From positions 3,906,001 through 3,970,000 of the forward strand of contig NZ_CP049857.1 in assembly GCF_011299555.1 (NCBI RefSeq): a DNA stretch of 64,000 bases, read 5' to 3'. Source of the DNA: Dysgonomonas sp. HDW5A (GTDB lineage: Bacteria; Bacteroidota; Bacteroidia; Bacteroidales; Dysgonomonadaceae). A program made the translations under genes and the position numbers. This document shows positions 19,332-28,200 of the stretch, piece after piece; the first letter of the stretch is position 1; every line of letters starts with the position of its first letter. Below the pieces are notes generated by a model. The model saw only the letters and a program-made list of their open reading frames with translations, did no database searches and was not told where the DNA came from.

Positions 19332-19370
19332 AAAAAGCAGTAAAACTATGAAATAATTTTACTACTTTTT
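19332..19370 (-). terminator. Terminator between the dksA-like gene and lspA (minus strand)
   Basis: Arms 19332-19345 and 19357-19370 form a 14-bp stem with an 11-nt loop. The only imperfection is a C-A mismatch on the plus strand that becomes G-U on the minus strand, and the outer stem ends in a U run on that strand. It should end or reduce transcription coming from ileS and the dksA-like gene, so lspA may need its own promoter or depend on read-through. Confidence 0.7.
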
Positions 19371-19420
19371 CTCTATAAATATCTTCTTAATAATATTTAA
19401 GTAACAAATAAACCGAAGTA

Positions 19421-19801
19421 TTATTTAACTCCCCCATTTTTAGCTTCAATACTTAAAGTCGCATGAGGTACGGCACGTAGACGCTCTTTAGGAATCAATT
19501 TCCCTGTTTCACGACAAATACCGTATGTCTTATTCTCGATGCGAATAAGAGCAGCTTGCAAGTTCTGGATAAACTTCATTTGACGTTGTGCCAGTCTGCC
19601 AGCCTCTTCTTTAGATAAGGTAGAAGCCCCTTCTTCCAACACTTTAAATGTTGGAGATGTATCTGTTACATCATTACCATCAGAATTCGTAATAGAGGCT
19701 TTAAGTCCTTCATACTCTTCTTTAGCCTTTGTCAATTTGTCCAAAATCAGATCGCGGAATTCTTCCAACTCCTCATCTGTGTATCGTGTTTTTTCTCCCA
19801 T
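19421..19801 (-). CDS. DksA/TraR-family transcription factor-like protein with a decayed zinc finger
   Basis: 126 residues from the ATG at 19801 (an upstream GTG at 19810 would add three residues). The N-terminal half is a charged coiled coil, the rest matches the DksA/TraR C4 zinc-finger domain: YGICRETGKLIPKERL...VPHATLSIEAK. In E. coli DksA the four zinc cysteines sit in CxxC...CxxC; here only the first remains (the others are Thr, Ser and Ala). DksA proteins enter the RNA polymerase secondary channel with ppGpp. A cysteine-poor form may fold without zinc. It lies 37 nt after ileS and is likely co-transcribed with it. Confidence 0.85.
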   Translation of the reverse strand: MGEKTRYTDEELEEFRDLILDKLTKAKEEYEGLKASITNSDGNDVTDTSPTFKVLEEGASTLSKEEAGRLAQRQMKFIQNLQAALIRIENKTYGICRETGKLIPKERLRAVPHATLSIEAKNGGVK

Positions 19802-19838
19802 AATGTTCACTTTTAGAGTTTAATAATAATTTTTAGTA

Positions 19839-22800
19839 TTATACTTTATCAACAGATATGTTTAACACAAAATCATCCATATCTATTTCCATACCATCAA
19901 CATCGGCTTCCAGTGTAATTTCATCGGCTAGAACCTGTCCTGCAATATAATCATAATATTCCTTAACTGCATTATTGATTTCGTCCGAATCTGATATTTT
20001 CACCTTTATACGGTCTACAATATCAAAACCATTCGACTTTCGAATATTTTGTATACGGTTAACCAATTCGCGGGCAATTCCTTCTTTTCGCAAATCCTCT
20101 GTAATCGTTATATCCAGTGCAACAGTCAAGCGTCCTTCATTAGCTACCAACCAACCTTCGATATCCTCTGATATGATTTCCACATCAGCCAATTCTATTG
20201 TTGCCGATTGACCTTCTATATCAAATGTATATACACCCGCAGATTCTAATTGAGAAATAGCCGTCTGATCCATTACCTGTACTACAGCAGCTAGTTGTTT
20301 CATTATTTTACCATAACGAGGTCCGAGTTTCTTAAAATCAGGCTTTACTTTCTTAACTAATATACCCGCAGCATTATCTACGTATTTCAACTCTTTTACA
20401 TTTACTTCGTTCAGTATAAGGTCACGCACAGCTTCAATTGCATCTTGCTGATGTTGATCCAATACAGGAATCATAATCTGCATTAAAGGCTGACGAACTT
20501 TTATACTAACTTTTCGACGCAAAGCCAATATCATAGAAGATATACTCTGAGCTATCTGCATACGTTCTTCCAATACTTTATCAACAACTGAAATATCGTA
20601 CTTTGGAAAATCTGCAAGATGAATTGACAATTCATTATCAGCTTCACAGGCAATAGTCAAGTCATGATATAGCTTATCAGCATAAAAAGGAGCTATCGGA
20701 GCCATCAGTTTGGCTACTGTTTCCAAACAAGTGTAAAGGGTCTGGTATGCTGACAATTTATCCGCCGTCATGCTGCCACCCCAAAAACGTTTCCTGTTCA
20801 AACGAACATACCAATTGCTCAAATTATCGTTTACAAAATCAGATATCGCACGTCCTGCCTTCGTTGGCTCATATGTTTCGTAATACTCATCCACTTCTTT
20901 CACCAACGTATTGAGCAGAGATATTACCCAACGGTCTATCTCGGGACGCTCTCCTATTGGAATCTGAGGTTGAGAATTATTAAAGTCATCTACATTTGCA
21001 TACAATGCAAAGAACGAATAAGTATTATATAATGTTCCGAAAAATTTTCGACGAACTTCATCTATACCCTCAGTATCGAATTTCAGATTATCCCAAGGCG
21101 ATGCGTTTGTTATCATATACCAACGCAATGGGTCTGAACCATATTTTTCTATTGTTTCGAACGGATCAACTCCATTGCCTAAACGTTTAGACATTTTGTT
21201 GCCGTTTTTATCAAGAACTAAACCGTTTGATATAACATTCTTAAATGCAACACGTCCATTTATCATGGTCGATATAGCGTGCATAGTAAAGAACCAGCCT
21301 CTGGTTTGATCAACTCCTTCTGCTATGAAATCAGCAGGATATATTTTCTCAAATTCCTCTGCACTGATATTAGGATAAAACACCTGAGCAAAAGGCATAG
21401 CTCCCGAATCGAACCATACGTCAATCAAATCGGTTTCACGCTTCATTGGTTTTCCCGAAGGTGATACTAATATTATATTGTCAACATAAGGACGATGAAG
21501 ATCTATCTTTTCATAATTTGCTTTATCCAGATTACCTATTTCAAAACCAGCCCAAGGCTCTTCTGACATAAACCCTGCCTTGATTGATTTCTCTATCTCT
21601 TCATAGAGTTCTTTAACCGATCCTATACAAAGCTCTTCCTTGCCATCTTCTGAACGCCAGATAGGCAAAGGAGTACCCCAATAACGGCTACGGCTCAAAT
21701 TCCAGTCCTGCAGGTTTTCCAACCATTTGCCGAAACGACCTGTACCTGTTGATTGCGGTTTCCAGTTAATCGTTTGATTAAGCTCTATTAATTGATCTTT
21801 ACAAGCTGTTGTACGTATAAACCAGCTATCCAGCGGATAATACAATACAGGCTTATCAGTACGCCAGCAATGCGGATAATTGTGTACATGTTTTTCGATA
21901 CGGAATGCTTTATTTTCTTGTTTAAGCATTACACATATGTCTATATCTAATGTAGCATCAGCCTCTGTCAAAGAATTGTCGTAAGCATTTTTCACATAAC
22001 GACCTGCATATTCTTTGTATAAGTCAACATTAACCGATTTCTTTACATAATCGGCATCTAGATCATCCAATTTAAAATACTTACCTGTAAGATCAACCAT
22101 CGGACGAACATTTCCGTCTTTATCAGTCAACATCAATGCAGGCACATTATTTGCTTTGGCAACTTTGGCATCATCCGCTCCAAAAGTCGGAGCGATATGC
22201 ACTATACCGGTACCATCTTCTGTGGTAACAAAATCACCTGTTATTACCTTAAACGCACCATCTCCCGGATTTACCCAAGGAATAAGCTGTTCGTATTTCA
22301 TTCCTGCCAATTCAGAGCCTTTCCACTCTCCGACTATCTTATAAGGTATAAGTTTGTCACCTTGCTTATAATCTTCGAGCTTCAAGTCTGCTGCTTTCGG
22401 ATTAAATAGACCAGCGACAAGAGATTTGGCTGCAACAGCAGTCATTTCATCTCCTGTATATGGATTATATGTTTGTACAGCCACATATTCTATATCTCCA
22501 CCTACGGCCAGAGCTGTATTAGAAGGTAAGGTCCAAGGAGTAGTTGTCCAAGCCAAGAAGTACGGAGTACCAAAGCCATTCATTTCAGGCTTCGTATCAA
22601 TTGCTTTAAACTGGGCTACACATGTAGTATCTTTTACATCACGGTATGTACCGGGTTGGTTCAGCTCGTGCGAGCTAAGTCCCGTACCAGCTGCGGGAGA
22701 ATAAGGTTGTATAGTATATCCTTTGTACAAATACCCTTTACCGTATAAATCTTTAAGCAAATACCACAGAGTTTCGATATAACGATTATCGTATGTGATA

Positions 22801-23249
22801 TAAGGATCGTTCATATCTACCCAATATCCCATTTTGGTGGTTAAATCTTCCCACTCTTTGGTATATTTCATAACCTCTTTACGGCAAGCATCATTATATT
22901 CCTGTACAGAAATCTTCTTGCCAATATCTTCTTTGGTTATCCCCAATGATTTTTCAACACCAAGCTCTACCGGTAAACCATGAGTATCCCATCCGGCTTT
23001 ACGATTCACCAAAAAACCTTTCATCGTCTTGAAACGACAAAAAATATCTTTGATAGTACGAGCCATTACGTGATGAATACCGGGCATACCATTTGCTGAA
23101 GGTGGACCTTCATAAAATACAAACGTTGGAGCACCTTCGCGTATCTCCAAACTTTTTTGAAATATGTTATGCTGATTCCATTTGTCTAATATCTCTTTAT
23201 TTATATCAGACAAATTGAAATTATTGTATTCTGTAAACTTACGGCTCAT
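19839..23249 (-). CDS. ileS: Isoleucyl-tRNA synthetase, type 2 (eukaryote-like)
   Basis: 1136 residues from the ATG at 23249. An in-frame ATG at 23285 overlaps a -7 element (23283-23290), so the shorter start is preferred. Class I synthetase: the HIGH-type signature reads PSANGMPGIHHV, giving G57-I58-H59-H60, and the KMSKS loop is NGNKMSKRLGNG. The protein has the CP1 editing domain between them (WTTTPWTLPSNTALAV) and the long C-terminal region of the IleS2 type, which is less sensitive to mupirocin than IleS1. It charges tRNA-Ile in the cytoplasm. First gene of the minus-strand group ending with the DUF4296 lipoprotein. Confidence 0.97.
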   Translation of the reverse strand: MSRKFTEYNNFNLSDINKEILDKWNQHNIFQKSLEIREGAPTFVFYEGPPSANGMPGIHHVMARTIKDIFCRFKTMKGFLVNRKAGWDTHGLPVELGVEKSLGITKEDIGKKISVQEYNDACRKEVMKYTKEWEDLTTKMGYWVDMNDPYITYDNRYIETLWYLLKDLYGKGYLYKGYTIQPYSPAAGTGLSSHELNQPGTYRDVKDTTCVAQFKAIDTKPEMNGFGTPYFLAWTTTPWTLPSNTALAVGGDIEYVAVQTYNPYTGDEMTAVAAKSLVAGLFNPKAADLKLEDYKQGDKLIPYKIVGEWKGSELAGMKYEQLIPWVNPGDGAFKVITGDFVTTEDGTGIVHIAPTFGADDAKVAKANNVPALMLTDKDGNVRPMVDLTGKYFKLDDLDADYVKKSVNVDLYKEYAGRYVKNAYDNSLTEADATLDIDICVMLKQENKAFRIEKHVHNYPHCWRTDKPVLYYPLDSWFIRTTACKDQLIELNQTINWKPQSTGTGRFGKWLENLQDWNLSRSRYWGTPLPIWRSEDGKEELCIGSVKELYEEIEKSIKAGFMSEEPWAGFEIGNLDKANYEKIDLHRPYVDNIILVSPSGKPMKRETDLIDVWFDSGAMPFAQVFYPNISAEEFEKIYPADFIAEGVDQTRGWFFTMHAISTMINGRVAFKNVISNGLVLDKNGNKMSKRLGNGVDPFETIEKYGSDPLRWYMITNASPWDNLKFDTEGIDEVRRKFFGTLYNTYSFFALYANVDDFNNSQPQIPIGERPEIDRWVISLLNTLVKEVDEYYETYEPTKAGRAISDFVNDNLSNWYVRLNRKRFWGGSMTADKLSAYQTLYTCLETVAKLMAPIAPFYADKLYHDLTIACEADNELSIHLADFPKYDISVVDKVLEERMQIAQSISSMILALRRKVSIKVRQPLMQIMIPVLDQHQQDAIEAVRDLILNEVNVKELKYVDNAAGILVKKVKPDFKKLGPRYGKIMKQLAAVVQVMDQTAISQLESAGVYTFDIEGQSATIELADVEIISEDIEGWLVANEGRLTVALDITITEDLRKEGIARELVNRIQNIRKSNGFDIVDRIKVKISDSDEINNAVKEYYDYIAGQVLADEITLEADVDGMEIDMDDFVLNISVDKV

Positions 23250-23282
23250 AGCAAATACTTTATTCTTGTAAAAAAATTGTCG

Positions 23283-23290
23283 CAAATATA
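23283..23290 (-). promoter_or_regulatory. Candidate -7 element of ileS
   Basis: On the minus strand this reads TATATTTG (TAnnTTTG). CAAA at 23314-23317 (TTTG on the minus strand) lies 23 nt upstream, near the usual spacing. The ileS ATG at 23249 is 33 nt downstream; the alternative ATG at 23285 overlaps this element. Confidence 0.5.
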
Positions 23291-23394
23291 ATAAAAAAAC
23301 GAATACAAATCCCCAAATCTATCGCATCTCGCACCAGAATATTATACTTCTGAAAACAAAAAAGAGCTCGTCCTATAGATCTATCTTTTTTTAT

Positions 23395-23402
23395 TACATT
23401 TG
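23395..23402 (+). promoter_or_regulatory. Candidate -7 element of the Wzi-like gene
   Basis: TACATTTG matches TAnnTTTG, 36 nt before the ATG at 23439. No clear TTTG -33 element at the expected distance. Confidence 0.45.
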
Positions 23403-23438
23403 TCTCTTATTTATTCGTGAAAACAGGATACGCTAAAC

Positions 23439-24905
23439 ATGAAACAATATTCGACAATTTTTCTTCTTTACCTTGCCTCATCTTTAATTTGTGTTGCACA
23501 AGTACCTGATAATGATCTATCAGAAAAAACGGCTATAGATATAAATATCGGAACCTTAGGAACATTCTCAGGTGGAGATAATGCTCCATTCTGGCTTACT
23601 AACAATCAATATGGATTAGGCTCCACTGAAAATAACAGCGGATACCTTAGAGTACAAACTTTTGCGAAGAAAAAACTGGCAGATAAACTAAAACTTCAAC
23701 TCGGAGTGGATATTGTAGCCGCTCACAATTTAAATTCTGATTTTCATTTTCAACAATTATATGCCGATTTTACTTATAAAAATGTAAAACTTTCCATTGG
23801 CTCTAAGGAGCGGGCTCCTCTATTCAAAAATGAACTACTTAGCACAGGAGGTATGACTCTTTCGAATAATGCAAGACCAATTCCTCAAGTAGAAGCCAGT
23901 CTTCCGGATTTTGTGACTGTACCATACACTAAAGGATTATTTGAAGTTATGGGAGGAATATCCTACGGGAAATTCATTGATGATAAATTTAAGCGAAACA
24001 ATGCTGCAGATGGTTATTATGCAGAAGAGATACTATATCACAGAAAGTACGGTTTCTTAAAATTCGAAAATAATTCTGTTTGGAATTTTATTATGGGATT
24101 GGAAATGGATACACAATGGGGTGGTCAGTTTTATAAAGACGGAGAATATCGTTGGAGTAGTCCTGCTCGATTTAAAGATTTTTTCAGAGTCTTGCTTCCA
24201 ATGTCAGGAGGCAGTGATTCAAACATGACAGATCAGGTTAATATATTAGGAAACGTATATGGAAGTTTGCATTTTATCACCAATTATAGAAAAGTGAACT
24301 ACACAGTAAAAGCTTATATTGAGCGTTTTTTTGAAGACCATTCGGGTCTATTCTTCAAAAGTGTACCTGATGGATTATATGGTATTGAATTAAACCTTAA
24401 AAAGAAAGGATGGATAACAGGGGTATTATTTGAATATCTACATACAAAAGATCAATCGGGTCCATTCTTATGGGATAAAAGTGAAGAAATACCCGTTCAA
24501 GTTAGCGGAGGCGACAACTACTACAATCATATTGATTACATATCGTTAAGCAATTATGGATTTGTGATGGGAAACCCTCTCTTAACATCTCCTATATATA
24601 ACAATGGCAGCTCTCTTACCGTTTTTAATACCCGCTTATCCTCTTTTCATGGAGGAATAACCGGTTACATAAATAATAATCTAAAATACAGAGCATTATT
24701 AACATTTTCTCAAAGCTGGGGAACTCCATTAATTCCATCACGGAGTATACGTAATCAGTTTTCAACTATGCTTGAAGCTACCTATAGCAATGACAAACTT
24801 AGCGGATGGCTATTCTCTGGTGCTTTTTCGTATGACAAATCTGACATGGTCGGAGATAATGCCGGTGTACAATTTAAAGTATCTAAAGCATTTCAGGTGC
24901 AATAA
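23439..24905 (+). CDS. Wzi-like capsule assembly outer-membrane protein
   Basis: 488 residues with a signal peptide (cleavage near SLICVAQ). The mature protein is dense in amphipathic strands with aromatic ends and glycine turns, fitting an 18-strand barrel. GGDNAPFWLTNNQYGL near the N-terminus and IGSKERAPLFKNELLSTGG are characteristic of the Bacteroidetes 'capsule assembly Wzi' family. Wzi is an outer-membrane lectin that holds capsular polysaccharide at the cell surface. No capsule polymerase or export genes are adjacent, but the dTDP-sugar gene rmlB follows, which fits a surface-glycan setting. Divergent from ileS. Confidence 0.8.
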   Translation: MKQYSTIFLLYLASSLICVAQVPDNDLSEKTAIDINIGTLGTFSGGDNAPFWLTNNQYGLGSTENNSGYLRVQTFAKKKLADKLKLQLGVDIVAAHNLNSDFHFQQLYADFTYKNVKLSIGSKERAPLFKNELLSTGGMTLSNNARPIPQVEASLPDFVTVPYTKGLFEVMGGISYGKFIDDKFKRNNAADGYYAEEILYHRKYGFLKFENNSVWNFIMGLEMDTQWGGQFYKDGEYRWSSPARFKDFFRVLLPMSGGSDSNMTDQVNILGNVYGSLHFITNYRKVNYTVKAYIERFFEDHSGLFFKSVPDGLYGIELNLKKKGWITGVLFEYLHTKDQSGPFLWDKSEEIPVQVSGGDNYYNHIDYISLSNYGFVMGNPLLTSPIYNNGSSLTVFNTRLSSFHGGITGYINNNLKYRALLTFSQSWGTPLIPSRSIRNQFSTMLEATYSNDKLSGWLFSGAFSYDKSDMVGDNAGVQFKVSKAFQVQ

Positions 24906-25011
24906 GTTTAGTTAAGTATCATATACAAAGTTTATTGAGACTTAATTTAAGCTCTAATCATATTTACAGTATTAATTTATAAATTTGTATTTTTAAAAGC
25001 CATAGTTTTTT

Positions 25012-25029
25012 TATTGCTTTGGCAGGCAT
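25012..25029 (+). repeat. Short intergenic repeat TATTGCTTTGGYARGCAT, copy 1
   Basis: TATTGCTTTGGCAGGCAT. A second copy (38121-38138) differs at two places only. In both the sequence TGCTT...ARGCA can pair around a TGGY loop; here one pair is G-U, in copy 2 it is A-U, so base pairing is kept. It lies 87 nt upstream of rmlB. Confidence 0.45.
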
Positions 25030-25116
25030 TATAAAAACTTATAGCTTACCCTCATAAAATTTGGGATAGTTACGTATTTTTACTAAAAAGAAAATTAATA
25101 AAAAACAATATCACAT

Positions 25117-26253
25117 ATGACTTACTTAGTAACAGGAGGAGCGGGCTTTATCGGAGCCAACTTTGTCAAATATATGCTAAATAAATATTCGGATATAGAA
25201 ATTATAATACTAGATTCTCTGACCTATGCCGGAAATTTGGGAACTTTATCTGAAGAATTAAAAGATACGCGAATTAAATTCGTAAAAGGTGATATTTGTG
25301 ATAATACTGTAACTGATAAAATTTTCAGCGAAAACACAATCGATTATGTTGTAAACTTTGCAGCAGAGAGCCATGTAGATCGCAGTATTGAAAATCCTCA
25401 AATTTTTCTACAAACAAATATATTAGGAACACAGAATCTGCTTGATACAGCAAAAAAATACTGGACAGATGGCAAGGATGAAAATAATTATCCAATATGG
25501 AAAGAAGGTGTAAAATATCTACAGGTATCAACCGATGAAGTATATGGATCTTTAGGTGATGAAGGCTATTTTACAGAAACAACTCCACTCGATCCCAATT
25601 CGCCATATAGTGCAGCTAAAACAGGAGGAGATCTGATAGTTAAAGCATATGGTGAAACTTACAAGATGCCAATTAATATCACCCGTTGTTCTAATAATTA
25701 TGGGCCATATCATTTTCCGGAAAAACTTATACCTCTTATTATTCGTAATATTCTCGAAGGTGAAAATCTACCTGTATATGGTGATGGCAGTAATGTTCGT
25801 GACTGGTTGTATGTAGAAGATCATTGTAAAGCAATTGACAAAGTTGTCAACAAAGGACGTATTGGCGAAGTATATAATATTGGCGGACACAATGAGAAGA
25901 AGAACATTGATATTGTAAAACTTGTTATATCGACTATACATGATATTATGGAGAAAGAGCCACAGTATCGCTCGGTTCTAAAAAAGAGAGAAACCCTTTC
26001 CGATGGAAGTATTGATATATCTTGGATGAATAACGATCTGATAAAATTCGTAAAAGACCGCCAAGGTCATGATCAGAGATATGCTATTGACCCGGCGAAA
26101 ATTTCCAATGAATTAGGATGGACGCCCGAAACAATGTTTGATAAGGGAATTGTAAAAACAATTCGATGGTATCTTGATAATCAGCAGTGGGTCGAAGAAG
26201 TTACCTCAGGCGATTACTTGAAATATTACGAACAAATGTACGCAAACAGATAA
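25117..26253 (+). CDS. rmlB: dTDP-glucose 4,6-dehydratase
   Basis: 378 residues, an extended short-chain dehydrogenase. NAD is bound by GGAGFIGANFVK (7-18); the catalytic triad region has T139-D140-E141 (STDEVYGS) and Y164-x3-K168 (PYSAAKTGGD). The substrate loop RCSNNYGPYHFPEKLIPL is typical for RmlB and argues against other epimerases. It makes dTDP-4-keto-6-deoxyglucose, the second step to dTDP-L-rhamnose and other deoxysugars. The partner genes rmlA and rmlC sit 13 kb away (39598-41010). It is somewhat longer than E. coli RmlB because of an insertion around KKYWTDGKDENNYP, common in Bacteroidetes. Confidence 0.95.
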   Translation: MTYLVTGGAGFIGANFVKYMLNKYSDIEIIILDSLTYAGNLGTLSEELKDTRIKFVKGDICDNTVTDKIFSENTIDYVVNFAAESHVDRSIENPQIFLQTNILGTQNLLDTAKKYWTDGKDENNYPIWKEGVKYLQVSTDEVYGSLGDEGYFTETTPLDPNSPYSAAKTGGDLIVKAYGETYKMPINITRCSNNYGPYHFPEKLIPLIIRNILEGENLPVYGDGSNVRDWLYVEDHCKAIDKVVNKGRIGEVYNIGGHNEKKNIDIVKLVISTIHDIMEKEPQYRSVLKKRETLSDGSIDISWMNNDLIKFVKDRQGHDQRYAIDPAKISNELGWTPETMFDKGIVKTIRWYLDNQQWVEEVTSGDYLKYYEQMYANR

Positions 26254-26323
26254 AATACAAACCTTTAAACTTATTAAAGGACAATTAATATAGTAGTAAT
26301 AATAATCACAGTATATAACTGTT

Positions 26324-27076
26324 ATGGACAATCTAAAGTCTGCTATTGCCGATAAAATCCTGGATTTATCTACCTCAGGGGGAGATGAAATGAGGATAAA
26401 ACTTGAAAAAATTAATCGTTTTCGTGATTTTGCCGATGCCTGCCGATCTCTTATCCAAAAGTATCCGGCAATAGAATCGGAATTATTGAGAATGGTCGAA
26501 AATAATGATTTTGACACAAAAATCGCATCATCTCGTGTTGATACAATTATAAGATTGTCTGAAAACAATACTCCAAATAATCAAATTGACAGTAATAATA
26601 TCCAACAGGATATTACGGAGCTGGAAGAAATAAAAGACCATCTGCCTCCTCCATCGGGGTCGGATACTTCTCAACAGACAGAAGAACAAGAACAATTTGT
26701 AAATAATATAGCCACTATTCCGATTCAAGAAGAAAGTGAACCTGAGCAGTATTTGCCAGAAGATATCGATTATGAAGAAGTCAAGCCTCTTGCTATTTCG
26801 GATGAAGAAAAAGAATATGTTCCTTTCGAAGAAGTAGTTCCTGCAAACAGCATGTCAACAAATACAGAAAACCCAATTAAGGAAGTTGTTGAAAGTAATT
26901 CCAATAAGGAGACAATAAAAAAAGGGCTTCTGATATGTGGGGTAATTGCTGTTATTATAGCTCTTATATTTATTATAAAGTTTGTCATTAACAACTGGGA
27001 AATTATACTTTGGATAATTGGAGGTCTTATCGTTCTCGGCATCGCAGGAATTGTTATAAAAAGAAACCGAAAATAA
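26324..27076 (+). CDS. Tail-anchored membrane protein of unknown function
   Basis: 250 residues that I do not assign to a family. No signal peptide. The first 75 residues look helical and soluble (AIADKILDLSTSGGDEM...). Residues about 80-195 are strongly acidic and low in complexity (many E, Q, P, S), likely disordered. The C-terminus has two hydrophobic helices (LLICGVIAVIIALIFIIKF and IILWIIGGLIVLGIAGIVI) separated by a short turn, then KRNRK. This suggests a cytoplasmic domain tethered to the inner membrane. It lies between rmlB and murB on the same strand, followed by a palindromic hairpin. Confidence 0.65.
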   Translation: MDNLKSAIADKILDLSTSGGDEMRIKLEKINRFRDFADACRSLIQKYPAIESELLRMVENNDFDTKIASSRVDTIIRLSENNTPNNQIDSNNIQQDITELEEIKDHLPPPSGSDTSQQTEEQEQFVNNIATIPIQEESEPEQYLPEDIDYEEVKPLAISDEEKEYVPFEEVVPANSMSTNTENPIKEVVESNSNKETIKKGLLICGVIAVIIALIFIIKFVINNWEIILWIIGGLIVLGIAGIVIKRNRK

Positions 27077-27097
27077 TCTATCAACTAAAGTAATAAA

Positions 27098-27112
27098 AAG
27101 ATCTTAGATCTT
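27098..27112 (+). repeat. 15-nt palindrome AAGRTCTNAGAYCTT, copy 1 (upstream of murB)
   Basis: AAGATCTTAGATCTT: 7-nt arms around a central T, extended by one A and T on each side and followed by TTTT on the plus strand. It lies 21 nt after the preceding stop and 18 nt before the murB ATG. It may be a weak terminator, an RNA hairpin or a dimeric protein site. Related copies are at 28134-28148 and 53652-53666. Confidence 0.5.
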
Positions 27113-27130
27113 TTACATTCACCATAAAAC

Positions 27131-28135
27131 ATGTATCAATACAATACTCAGTTAAAACAATATAACTCTTTTCGCACAGAAGCTCTTGCTAAGATATTTT
27201 GTGAACCTACAGATATTAATCAACTTCGACAATGCTTGAGTGATCATCCGCAAGAACCTAAACTCATACTGGGAGGAGGATGTAATTTATTCTTCACTCA
27301 AAATTTTGACGGACTGGTTGTTAGACCCATCATAAAGGGAATCAGAGAAATATCAGACGAATCAGATGATTCTGAGCATGTATTCCTTGAAGTAATGGGA
27401 TCTGAAGATTGGGATCAGTTGGTAGAATATTGTGTGGATAAAGGTTATGCAGGTTTAGAAAACCTATCCTATATTCCGGGAACCGTAGGTGCTTCACCTG
27501 TCCAAAACATAGGAGCATATGGAGCAGAGGTAAAAGACTGTATACATGAAGTGGTTGCCCTTAATATGGATACATTGGAAGTAGTTTCATTTTCAAACTC
27601 AGAATGTGAATTTGCCTATCGGGATAGTATCTTTAAAAAACAGAATAATTATATAATTATCTCCGTTGTATTTCTATTAAACCGATCATATACTTACACT
27701 CCGAAGTATGCAGACCTCAATAAGGAATTAGAAGAAATAGCTGAACCAACAATAAAGGAGGTAAGAGATGCTGTGATTCGTATCAGACAAAGAAAATTAC
27801 CCAATGAAAAAGAATTGCCAAACTGTGGCAGTTTTTTTAAAAATCCATATATTACAAAAGAAGTGGCTGAAGATATACAAAGAGAGTATCCCGATCTTCC
27901 GCTTTATCCATTACCAAATGGATTAATCAAAACATCTGCTGCATTTCTTATAGACAGGGCTGGATATAAAGGCAAGCAAATAGGTCAAATAGGAACATAT
28001 CCCAAACAAGCACTTATCATTGTAAATTATGGATCAACAGATGGCAATGACATTGTTCTTTTCATGAAAGAAATACAACAAGCAGTTGCCGATAAATTTA
28101 ATATCAATTTAGAACCCGAAGTAAGAATATTATAA
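27131..28135 (+). CDS. murB: UDP-N-acetylenolpyruvoylglucosamine reductase
   Basis: 334 residues, type I MurB layout (E. coli-like). The FAD-binding domain begins NSFRTEALAKIF and includes LILGGGCNLFF and IPGTVGASPVQNIGAYGAE (115-133). Catalytic residues are visible: Arg164 in YRDSIFK and Ser234 in NCGSFFKNP. It reduces the enolpyruvyl product of MurA to UDP-MurNAc with NADPH in the cytoplasm. Its partner murA follows after 65 nt. The gene is bracketed by two copies of a 15-nt palindrome; the downstream copy begins inside the stop codon. Confidence 0.95.
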   Translation: MYQYNTQLKQYNSFRTEALAKIFCEPTDINQLRQCLSDHPQEPKLILGGGCNLFFTQNFDGLVVRPIIKGIREISDESDDSEHVFLEVMGSEDWDQLVEYCVDKGYAGLENLSYIPGTVGASPVQNIGAYGAEVKDCIHEVVALNMDTLEVVSFSNSECEFAYRDSIFKKQNNYIIISVVFLLNRSYTYTPKYADLNKELEEIAEPTIKEVRDAVIRIRQRKLPNEKELPNCGSFFKNPYITKEVAEDIQREYPDLPLYPLPNGLIKTSAAFLIDRAGYKGKQIGQIGTYPKQALIIVNYGSTDGNDIVLFMKEIQQAVADKFNINLEPEVRIL

Positions 28136-28148
28136 GGTCTCAGACCTT
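28134..28148 (+). repeat. 15-nt palindrome AAGRTCTNAGAYCTT, copy 2 (murB stop codon)
   Basis: AAGGTCTCAGACCTT, with the first two A being part of the murB stop TAA, followed by CTTTTCATTTT. Compared with copy 1, both positions 4 and 12 changed together (A-T pair to G-C pair). It lies 52 nt before the murA ATG. Confidence 0.5.
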
Positions 28149-28200
28149 CTTTTCATTTTGGCAAAATATAATTAAAGACTTTACTTAAAAAGAAAATACC

